NCBI GenBank assembly: GCA_016934975.1
Contig: JAFGRV010000163.1
Span: 1 to 35,346 of the forward strand
Length of the DNA: 35,346 nucleotides
Direction of reading: 5' to 3'
Origin: Spirochaetales bacterium
Lineage (GTDB): Bacteria; Spirochaetota; Spirochaetia; SZUA-6; JAFGRV01
The notes under the pieces are model-generated. The model was given only the letters and a program-made list of their open reading frames with translations, did no database searches and was not told the DNA's origin. Of this stretch, positions 7,876-17,900 are shown one piece after another (positions within the stretch are counted from its first letter, which is position 1; every line of letters starts with the position of its first letter). The position numbers and the translations under genes were made by a program.

Positions 7876-10800
7876 ATGGATATTGAAAACCGGGGAATTA
7901 TTTTAAATAACATAAACTCAATTATCGAAGAAAAAGCCGGAATGAAATTTGAGACCCAATCTAATTTTCTAGATTTAGGCGGGAATTCAATTGTGGCAGC
8001 CCAGATAATCGGTGAAATAAATCAGATTTATGGTGTTGATTTGCAGGTAAGTGCCATGCTGGATGCGGTAAACATCGGCGGTTTTATTGATACCGCCATC
8101 GAGGAAGTGCTTACTAATGGAACTCTTGATACTGATGATGCATTAAATAAAAATCGTGATACGGATGAGAAAGATAATAAATGGCCATTGACATCCGACC
8201 AGGAAAGAATTTGGTTTTTAGACAAAATAAATCCTAAAAATCCCGCTTTTAATATATATGTTGCTTTGAGAATTAAAGGAAAATTTAATTATGAAATTTT
8301 GAATCAAAGTGTCAATTACCTTTTAAGCCGGCATAAACTATTAAGAGCCAGATTTGTAATGGAAGAGGGCAGGATTTACCAGATAGTGGAGGCATTGGAA
8401 AATATTGTCGTTCCTGTTGAAGATATAAACGAGGCTGAAATTAATGAAAAGTTAATGAATGAAGCATCAATTGGAATGGATATCTTAAAAGGAAATCTTA
8501 TTAAAACAAAAGTATTTCAACTTAATGAGAATGACAGAATCCTGTTTATGAATATTCATCATATTATCAGTGATGCATGGTCACTTGGCATTCTGATGGA
8601 TGATCTTATGAAAAAGTATTCCATGATTGCATCGGGATACGATGGGGAAATTGACAAACTTACATATGATTATCTGGATTTTATACATCATCAGGCCGGT
8701 ATATTGGAAAAAAATAAGAAAAATCAGGTTGATTTCTGGAAAGATAATTTAAAGGATGTTCCTACTCAGATAAATTTACCCTATGATCTGAAAAGGCCGG
8801 AGGTATTAACCTACCGGGCCGGGCATATCCGGTTTGAATTAAAAAGCGAATTAGTGGATTTATTAAAAACTATTACTAAGGAATATAAAGTTACTATTTT
8901 TAATTTTCTCTATTCGTCATTTACCGCCTTGCTTTATAAAATCTCCAATCAAAAAGAGTTTTTAATCGGGTGCCCTATTGCTAACAGGAAACTTTCCGAT
9001 TTCAATAAAATAGTCGGATTCTTTACAAATACCCTGGTCATGAAAAATAAGTTTTCTCCCGACCTCAGCTTTACGGAAGAGATGAAACAGAATCATGAAA
9101 CCAGTAATAATGCGTTCAGTAACTCAGACGTACCTTTTATAGATATTGTTAAAAATGTTTCAGACACACGTGAATATAATTATAATCCGCTTTTTCAGAT
9201 TATGTTCAGCTTGCTGCAAAGCGCTGAATTCCCGGTTACAGAAGAAACCACTATTGAGTATGTTGATTTATTTTCCGGTTATTCAGACTATGATATATTT
9301 TTAACTATGGAGGTAGGTGCTCATAGTATAAAAGGTTCATTTAATTATTCGAAGGATGTTTTTCTTGATGATACCGCACAATCAATTATATCGGGATTTG
9401 TTACTATTATTGAACAGATTATAAAAAAACCGGATATTCTCATAGATGAATTGGCTATTACCGATGATTTACAAAAAATCGTTGAAAATTTTAATATACG
9501 AAACCATAAACAACAGATTGTTATTTCTTCTACTTTTTCTGATCAGCCTATAAAAGATATCGTATCATTCTGGATGAATAAGCTTGACCTCCCTTCTTCT
9601 GTTCTTCTGGCTGATTACAACACTGTATTTAATCAGTTACTGGATACTCAACAATTAATGATGAAAAATAATGACGGAGTAAATATTATTCTCGTAAGAT
9701 TGGAAGATTGGGTCCGGTATAAAAGTGGTGAAAAAAAAGAAGAAATAGTGAGTATTTGCGATCAATTTATCAGTTCTTTGGAGAAGGCTATTAATAGTTT
9801 TTCTGTTCCTGTCATACTCAGTGTTCTCCCCTCAAGTAAAAATTCACCTTTAATTGCAGATGATGTTGTTGAATCTCTGACTGATAAAATAATAACTACT
9901 TTTGAACATAATAATAAAATACATATTTTAAAAACAGAAGAAATATATTCTCATTACCCGATGGATGATATTTTTGATGAGGTAACGGATAAGCAAGGGC
10001 ACATGCCTTTTACCGTTGATTTCTATAAAGCCCTGAGTACAGCAATTGCCAGAAAAATATATGGGATAAAAAAACAACCCTTTAAAGTGATTATCCTGGA
10101 TTGTGATAACACTTTATGGAAAGGCGTTGTTGCAGAAGATGGTATTGAAAATATTGAAATTGATCCTCCCAGAGTTCTATTTCAAAAATTAATGGTAGAA
10201 CAGCAGCAAAAGGGGATGTTGTTATGTCTTGTAAGCAAGAATGAAGAATCGGATGTTTTAAAAGTATTTCAGGAAAAAACCGGAATGATTTTAAAAGAAA
10301 ATCATATAGTTCGAATAAAAGCAAATTGGCAGCCGAAATCTCACAATATAAAAGAGATCGCCAGTGAATTAAATCTGGGTCTGGATAGTATTATTTTTGT
10401 TGATGATAATCCCGTCGAATGTGCGGAAGTGTCCGGTGCTCTTCCTCAAGTGCTTACCATACCTTTTCCCGTTGATCCGGAAGGCATTAACGACTTGATA
10501 ATACATGGCTGGTTCTGGGATCATCTGACAATAAGTGAAACAGATAAAAACCGTACCGCAATGTATAAAGAAGAGATGACACGTAAAAATGAAATTGCAA
10601 AACATATAACCTTTGAGGAATTTTACAATTCTCTTCAGTTGGAAATTGATATACAGGATATTAAAGAGGAAGATATTCAAAGAGTGAGTCAATTAACTAT
10701 TAGAACAAATCAGTTTAATACGACAAAAATCGTAAGAACAGAGAATGATATTTCTCAATTTCTTTCGGATGAGAAGAATAAATGTCTTGCCGTAAGTGTC

Positions 10801-11592
10801 AGCGACCGCTTCGGCTCATATGGATTAGTCGGGGCTGTGTTTTGCACCCTTTCGGAAAAAGAATTAAAAGTCGATTCTTTAATTCTCAGTTGCAGAACTT
10901 TGGGAAAAGGTGTTGAGCATAGAATGCTTAATAAAATTTCTGAAATCGCCATTCAACATAATGTGGATCAGATTCTCATTCCCTTTTATACCACGGACCG
11001 AAACAGACCGGTCTTAAATTTCCTTACCGGTATAGAATGTCAAAACAAAGAGAAGCTGGAGAACGGGGACCTCTTTTATTATTCGGCAAAGCAGATGATT
11101 GATTTGAAGTTTGATCCTTCGGCTAATGATAAAGTCGGGGAACAGGAAGAAAAAAAGGAAATTATTTATAAAAGTAAGAGACGGGTTGATAATAAGATAT
11201 TACTGGAAATAGTAAATAAATACAGTCAAATTAAAAATATTAATATAAATTCATCAACGTTAAAACGATTTAAGAATTCCAATGCAAAACCTGAAAATGA
11301 GGTTCAGGAAAAAATTATTTCACTCGCAAAGGAAGTCTTACATATTGAAGATATTGGGATTGATGTTAATTTTTTTGAATTAGGGGGGTATTCAATTCAG
11401 TTGGTTCAACTTCTAAGTGTTATTCAAAAAGAATTTGAATGTACTATTGAAATAACAGATTTGTTTCAATATACAAATATTCGAAAATTAGCCGACTATT
11501 TAACACATGGAGAATCTGACAGGAAATTAAAAGAAACGAAGAAAAGGGGAGAGATGCAGAGACAGAGGTTGCTCAATTTAAAAAGGAAGTAA
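7876..11592 (+). CDS. Hybrid carrier-condensation-FkbH-carrier protein (ACP-C-FkbH-ACP)
   Basis: 1238 residues. The first carrier domain (about 1-80) has DLGGNS with Ser38. A condensation domain (about 103-540) opens WPLTSDQERIWFLD and has the intact active site HHIISDAWS (His228, His229, Asp233), resembling LCL-type C domains. An FkbH-like domain (about 555-1090) follows. Its HAD core reads LDCDNTLWKGVVAEDG (Asp742, Asp744) with VDDNP at Asp843-Asp844, and the C-terminal acyltransferase-like part contains SCRTLGKGVEH (Cys1006). FkbH-type enzymes take 1,3-bisphosphoglycerate, dephosphorylate it and load a glyceryl unit on a carrier protein. A second carrier domain has ELGGYS with Ser1173. GGAG (7862-7865) precedes the ATG by 10 nt. 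With the C domain set between two carriers, the natural inference is that it joins an acyl group from one carrier to the glyceryl (hydroxyl) unit on the other. No adenylation domain is present, so an amino acid substrate is not indicated. Confidence 0.88.
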   Translation: MDIENRGIILNNINSIIEEKAGMKFETQSNFLDLGGNSIVAAQIIGEINQIYGVDLQVSAMLDAVNIGGFIDTAIEEVLTNGTLDTDDALNKNRDTDEKDNKWPLTSDQERIWFLDKINPKNPAFNIYVALRIKGKFNYEILNQSVNYLLSRHKLLRARFVMEEGRIYQIVEALENIVVPVEDINEAEINEKLMNEASIGMDILKGNLIKTKVFQLNENDRILFMNIHHIISDAWSLGILMDDLMKKYSMIASGYDGEIDKLTYDYLDFIHHQAGILEKNKKNQVDFWKDNLKDVPTQINLPYDLKRPEVLTYRAGHIRFELKSELVDLLKTITKEYKVTIFNFLYSSFTALLYKISNQKEFLIGCPIANRKLSDFNKIVGFFTNTLVMKNKFSPDLSFTEEMKQNHETSNNAFSNSDVPFIDIVKNVSDTREYNYNPLFQIMFSLLQSAEFPVTEETTIEYVDLFSGYSDYDIFLTMEVGAHSIKGSFNYSKDVFLDDTAQSIISGFVTIIEQIIKKPDILIDELAITDDLQKIVENFNIRNHKQQIVISSTFSDQPIKDIVSFWMNKLDLPSSVLLADYNTVFNQLLDTQQLMMKNNDGVNIILVRLEDWVRYKSGEKKEEIVSICDQFISSLEKAINSFSVPVILSVLPSSKNSPLIADDVVESLTDKIITTFEHNNKIHILKTEEIYSHYPMDDIFDEVTDKQGHMPFTVDFYKALSTAIARKIYGIKKQPFKVIILDCDNTLWKGVVAEDGIENIEIDPPRVLFQKLMVEQQQKGMLLCLVSKNEESDVLKVFQEKTGMILKENHIVRIKANWQPKSHNIKEIASELNLGLDSIIFVDDNPVECAEVSGALPQVLTIPFPVDPEGINDLIIHGWFWDHLTISETDKNRTAMYKEEMTRKNEIAKHITFEEFYNSLQLEIDIQDIKEEDIQRVSQLTIRTNQFNTTKIVRTENDISQFLSDEKNKCLAVSVSDRFGSYGLVGAVFCTLSEKELKVDSLILSCRTLGKGVEHRMLNKISEIAIQHNVDQILIPFYTTDRNRPVLNFLTGIECQNKEKLENGDLFYYSAKQMIDLKFDPSANDKVGEQEEKKEIIYKSKRRVDNKILLEIVNKYSQIKNININSSTLKRFKNSNAKPENEVQEKIISLAKEVLHIEDIGIDVNFFELGGYSIQLVQLLSVIQKEFECTIEITDLFQYTNIRKLADYLTHGESDRKLKETKKRGEMQRQRLLNLKRK

Positions 11593-11919
11593 CGTGCTCG
11601 TCTCTTTTTATGTTTTTAATTCCATGATTACTGGCAGCTGGTTAAGCTTGAAAGGTTGATTGCAAATTAAGCGAAAACTTCTTTGGCTCTATGACAGGTG
11701 TCCGGAAGAAGTATTACTTAAAAGCAGATTTGGCACAATATACCCGGAAGGTGGGTGTGGTGTAGCTGTGCCCTTGAAAATGAACCATAACTGGCATCAG
11801 GCAAAATAGTAGAGGGTATGGATTTATTAGACTATACAATCGGGACCGCCCCGGCGTCATATTGTTCAAATAAGAATTAAATCAAATGAAATTGCCCTAA
11901 AGTCTATTGATTCAAGGCA
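11593..11919 (+). other. 327-bp spacer inside the PKS operon
   Basis: This gap interrupts an otherwise tightly packed operon. One frame stays open from about 11581 to TAG at 11808-11810 except for a single TGA near 11656-11658. The stretch after the TGA reads as about 50 residues and includes RCPEEVLLKSRFGTIYPEGG. I do not recognise it. A 20-codon frame (11818-11880) follows, without a convincing ribosome site. No clear promoter or terminator is seen, so read-through into the megasynthase gene is likely. Confidence 0.5.
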
Positions 11920-14900
11920 ATGATATTTGAATTTCATGTTAATTTTAAAGAGGATGTATATTCTATGAAAAAGAATAAAAGCGAAAACAAATCAAAAGAC
12001 ATTTCAAGTCATTCACCCAAGGGGAAACGTTTGGAATTGAAGGGATTAAGCTTAAAAGAATGTGTGCAATGGGATTTGAAAAAGCTTATAAGTACGATGC
12101 TTGGGATTTCACGGGAAAATATAAATTTGGATACTAATCTATCCGAGCTTGGTTTTGATTCGATTAAATTGGTGGAATTTGCTAAAGTTTTAAGCAATGA
12201 TTTTATATTGGAAATCACCCCTTCTATTTTTTTTGGATATTCCACTCTTGAAAAATTAAGTGACTATTTTGTCGTGGAACATCTAAAAGCAATGGAAGAG
12301 TTTTACAAGGAAAATCTTGTGGATGAGAAGATTGATGAGGAGATTTCCGAACCTGAACAGGATAAAAAGATCATTCATGAAAAACAAAATCAAAAAAGAA
12401 CAGGATCTGCGGCTAAAAGTAATTTTAATAAAGATTTAGAACCGATTGCAATAATAGGAATGAGCGGCCGGTTTCCGAATGCCTATAATATTGATGAAAT
12501 GTGGAGGATTATTGTTGAAGGAAGAGATGTTGTAAGAGAAATTCCGGCAGATCGATTTGACTGGAAGTTATTTTACGATGAATCCGGCAATACTCCCGGG
12601 AAAACCAATTCAAGATGGCTCGGGTACATTCCAGGAGTCAGTGAATTTGACCACCGTTTCTTTCAGATTTCACCCCGGGAAGCGGAAGGAATGGATCCGA
12701 GACAGCGTCTTTTACTTCAGGAATCCTGGAAAGCATTGGAAGATGCCGGATATGGGCAGAAACAGATCAAGAACAAACATATAGGTATGTTTGTTGGGGT
12801 AGATCAGATTGATTACCGGCTTGGCAGCAATTTTGATGAAAATATTACATCCAATAATAACGCAATTTTAGCGGCACGATTATCGTATTTTTTAAATCTT
12901 TTCGGCCCCAGTATGGCAATAAATACGACCTGTTCATCCGGATTGGTCGCTGCGCATCAGGCGATTCTTAATTTACATCAAAGAGAATGTGATACGGCAA
13001 TTGCTGCCGGTGTTAATCTGATATTTACTCCGGAAGCATATATAAGAAGAACCCGGATGGGGATGCTGTCTCCCGACGGCAAATGCTTTGCCTTTGATAT
13101 GCGGGCAAATGGAATTGTTCCCGGGGAAGCGATAGTTGCAATTGTCCTTAAACGATTATCCCAGGCGGAAGCAGACAAAGATGCAATTTATGCCACCATC
13201 GAGGGAAGCTATATAAACTACGATGGTAAAACAAATGGTATCACAGCACCAAGCGGGATTTCCCAATCCAAACTTCTTAAATCATTATATGAAAAATATC
13301 AGTTGAATCCCGAAGATATAGAATACATTATTCCACATGGAACAGGGACGCGATTGGGTGATTCTGTTGAAATTAATGGGTTATATGATGCTTTTAAACA
13401 TTATACAAAAAAGCAAAACTTTTGCGCACTCACTTCTACGAAAACCAATTTCGGTCATACCTTTGCCGCTTCCGGCTTGTTAAGTCTGGTAAGCCTTGTA
13501 CAAGCCTTTTGTCATGAAACAATTCCAGCAAGTCTGCACTGTGAAAAGGAGAATGATTATATTCATTGGGCCGAAAGCCCGTTTTATGTAAATAAGCAGA
13601 ATAAAAAATGGCCGCAAAGTCTGGAAAAAAAACGGATGGGTGCGGTGAGTTCCTTTGGTATTAGCGGGACCAATGCACATATGGTGCTAAAAGACTATAT
13701 AAAAAAGGAAGTTGCCTATATTTCAATGGGTTATTTCCCCTATGTTTTGTTAGTATTTTCCGCAAAGAGTTATGATAGTCTTAATGAAAAAATAACGGAT
13801 ATGATAGAATTCCTGGAAAAGAATGATTTTACGAAACAGAATCTCCTGGAAATCAGCTACACATTATTGGAAGGCCGGCAGCATTTCAACTATCGTTGTG
13901 CGATTGTTGTTCGGGATATTCAGGATGCCGTTTATCTATTAAAGCAGGCAGGAAATAAAGAAAGAACACCCAATTTATTTCAAGGAAATGTTTCTCGTGA
14001 TTTTATCGGACTGGATGCGATAAAAGACCTCATTAAAAAACAAGGTGAAGCATTACAGGAGAAGAATGCGTCTAAATATAAGGAAAACCTTTATGTTTTA
14101 GCTGATTTTTATTGCCAGGGTTATGATCTCCACTGGGATGATCTCTATGGTGATAAAAAACCACACACGATTCATTTACCCACTTATCCTTTTGAAAAAA
14201 ATCATTTTGGAATAGAAGAAATGACCCTTCAGAAAAAAAAGGGATTAAGCCCTGTTTTTTCAAATTCAATGCATCCGTTAGTTCACCAAAATACTTCAAT
14301 TTTTTCCGAACAGCGATTTACCTCATTTTTCACCGGCTCGGAGATTTTCCTGAAAGATTATATTATAAGCGGGCAGAGAATCCTTCCCGCTCTTATTTAC
14401 CTGGAAATGGCAAGAGTTGCCATACATTCGGGATTGGGATTATTAGATGATATAGAGGAGATAGGATTAAAACTCAGCGATGTTGTCTGGTCTTCTCCCG
14501 TAGTTTTAGGTGAACAGGGGAAAGAGGTTCATATTGGTCTTTCTCTGGAAACGAATAAAGATATTATTTTTGAGATCTATGGAAATCCTCAGGAACCGGA
14601 TGTGAAACCGGTTATATATAATCAGGGTCATGCTCACCTGACGAAGATAGAAAAAATCTCGAAACTGGATATAGACGTTTTAAAGTCTGAATTGAACAGT
14701 AAAAGTATCAGTTTATTTCAATACTATGAAAACAGGAAAACCGAGGGAAACCAATATGCCCCGGGATTTCAGGGAATAGATCTTATATATTCGGGACCGC
14801 GGAAGGCGCTGGCAAAATTAACATTGCCTTTAAAGGCTTTTGAGTGCACTGATCAGTTTTGTATGCATCCGGCTATACTTGATGCTGCTCTCCATGCCGC

Positions 14901-17900
14901 AGGATTAATGGTCGTCGCCGGAGATCAAAAAAATAAAAAACACATGGAAGATTATTTACCGGTTCTGCCTTTTGCCCTGGAGGAACTGGAAATATTTAAA
15001 AGCTGCAGTTCTTCCATGTGGGCATTAATTAAACATCGTGACACAAGCATTACATCGCATAAAATGCACACGGTTAATATTAAGTTATGCGATGAAAACG
15101 GAAATGTATGTGTCCGTATGAATGGCTTTTCCTTTCTTATAGCCGATAGAGATATATCTTTTGATCATAAACCGGAAATCAAACAAGAAGAAAACAAAAG
15201 GAAACGGCAAACGACAGTTCAAAGCAACGATGTGACGGACCAGATGATTGAAGATCATGTGAAATCTATTCTTCAGGAAAATATTGCGGAAATATTAAAG
15301 ATGGAATCCGGAGAAATTCATGATGATTTGAGTTTCACTGAATACGGTCTTGATTCTATAATGGGAAGATCCCTCATAAAGTTAATTGATGAGCAATATG
15401 ATATAACATTAGATAATACAATACTGGTAAATTATAACAACATAAACGAATTGTGTCAGCAAATCATTAAAGAGCATAAAGATGCTTTGATTTCTTTGTT
15501 GGCAGGAAATAAGAGTGTACGGGATGAGGCTGATATAAAACTAAATCCTCCTGAACAAGATGAAATTTATATCTTTCCTGTCATTAAAAGTAAAATACAA
15601 AGAGACGGCAGTCAATTAGATGATTTAAAATTCTCTCTTGATGGTAAAGTAAAAAAAGCATCTCTTGCTTATTCTTTTATGCAGCATGATCCTGTTGCAA
15701 TTATCGGGATAAGCGGACGCTTTGCCAAGGCAGAGACCCTGGATGAGTTATGGAAACATCTGGCCAATGGTGATGATTTAATAGAAACCGTTACACGGTG
15801 GGATCTTTCTTCATATTATCCACAGTCTGCAAAATACTGTAATTACGGGAGTTTCATAGATAATATTGATCAATTTGATCACATGTTTTTTAATATTACA
15901 GGACTTGAGGCAGCCTATATGGATCCTCAGCAACGGTTATTTCTGGAGGAATCCTGGAAAGCATTAGAGGATGGGGGTTATGTCGGAGAGAGAGTTAAAG
16001 GACGTAAATGCGGAGTGTATGTCGGGTGCGCTTCGGGAGATTATGCTGATTTATTTAAAAATGATCCGGAGAATAATCCACCTGCCCAGGCTTATTGGGG
16101 TAATTCAGGTTCTATCATCCCTGCCCGGATTGCCTATTATCTGAATCTTCTGGGACCTGCCATAGCTATTGATACGGCCTGTTCAAGTTCGTTAGTAGCC
16201 ATTCATCTCGCCTGCCAGAGCCTATGGGCAAAGGAAACCGATCTGGCTTTAGCCGGTGGTGTCTTCATCCAATCCACTCCCGAGTTGTATATTTATGCAA
16301 ATCGAGCCGGTATGCTTTCACGAAAAGGACATTGCTATACATTTGACAATCGTGCAGATGGATTTGTCCCGGGAGAAGGTGTCGGAGTGATTCTCCTCAA
16401 ACGACTTCAGGAAGCTATAAATGATGGAGATCATATCTACGGGGTAATAAAGGGATCCGGACTTAATCAGGATGGTACATCAAATGGTATTACCGCACCA
16501 AATGTAAAATCCCAGGAACGCCTGGAACGGGAAGTCTATGATACCTATAATATCAAACCTGAAAATATCCAGATGGTAGAAGCTCATGGAACCGGTACGA
16601 TTTTAGGAGATCCAATCGAGTATAATGCGCTTACAAAAGCATTTAGAAAATATACGGATAAAAAAGAATACTGTGCCATAGGATCGATAAAGACAAATAT
16701 CGGGCATACAATCACCGCCGCGGGGATAGCCGGAGTGATGAAGATTCTTTTAGCATTAAAGCACAAGAAAATTCCACCTTCACTTCATTATGAGTCAGGC
16801 AATGAAAATATTCAGTTCAAAGGAAGTCCTTTTTATGTAAACACTCTTTTAAAAGAATGGAATGTTGATAAGGATTCCAAACGCTGCGCAGCTATCAGTT
16901 CTTTCGGATTCAGCGGTACAAATTCTCATATGGTTATTGAAGAAGCCCCGATTATAGAGAGGTCCGTGAGCGAAAAACCCGGGTATTTGATCGTGTTATC
17001 TGCCCGTTCTTTAGAACAATTACGGAAGCAGGCAGAGCAATTAATTCATTTTTGTGAAGTTGAATCCGATGCGTACTGCGGAGACATCAGTTTTACTCTG
17101 TTAATAGGTAGAAAGCATTTTAATCATAGATTATCATGTGTTGTACGCAGCCGGAAAGAACTTGTTAAATTCTTGAAAAAGTGGCTTGATAAAGGCAAGG
17201 TATTACAAATTTATTCTTCAAAGCTGGATGAGAATTTTCAAAGGGAGCAACCTTCCTTAAGAAAATATGGGAATGAATGTATACAAAACTGTCTTAAGAC
17301 CAATGATGTAAAAGAATATTTAGAGCATTTGTCTATGATTGCGGATTTCTATATTCAGGGATATTCCCTGGAATTTGAGAAATTATTTTCAGACAACCGC
17401 TATTCGATTATTTCTTTACCCACATATCCTTTGATGAGAGAACATAACTGGATACCTGAAACCGGCAATATTAATAAAAGAACGGTATCCACGGCGATTA
17501 CTGATATTATTCATCCGTTATTGCATCAAAACATTTCAGATTTTTCCGAACAACGGTTTATTTCCACTTTTACAGGATCGGAGTTTTTCCTGAAAGATCA
17601 TGTTGTAAAAGGCCGGCATGTTTTACCCGGAGTCGCATATCTTGAAATGTCCCGGATGGCTCTATCGACTGCTCTGGGTCATTTTATAGACCATGATAAA
17701 GAAATTATCTGTCTTAAAAGTATTGTCTGGATTCGTCCTATTACCCTGGATGATAAAGATAAAAAGGTTTTTATCAGACTGAATCCCCTTGATAATGGCG
17801 AGATTGCCTATGAGGTGTATTCGTACCCCGATGAGACTTCGACAGATGTCATTGTATATAATCAGGGACGCTCGGTAATAAGTTCGATTAAAGAATTCCC

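Noticed and set aside
10369-10692. Antisense open frame of 107 codons
   Set aside because: It lies opposite the well-supported FkbH domain and its composition is that of a reverse-strand shadow.
11550-11620. Terminator after the FkbH gene (AGAGAC...GTCTCTTTTT)
   Set aside because: The stem is only six base pairs with a loop of about 40 nt and lies partly in the coding sequence, so it is unlikely to stop transcription.
11818-11880. Small gene of 20 codons upstream of the megasynthase
   Set aside because: The purine-rich stretch AGAGGG sits too close to the ATG to act as a ribosome site, and the peptide shows no recognisable feature.
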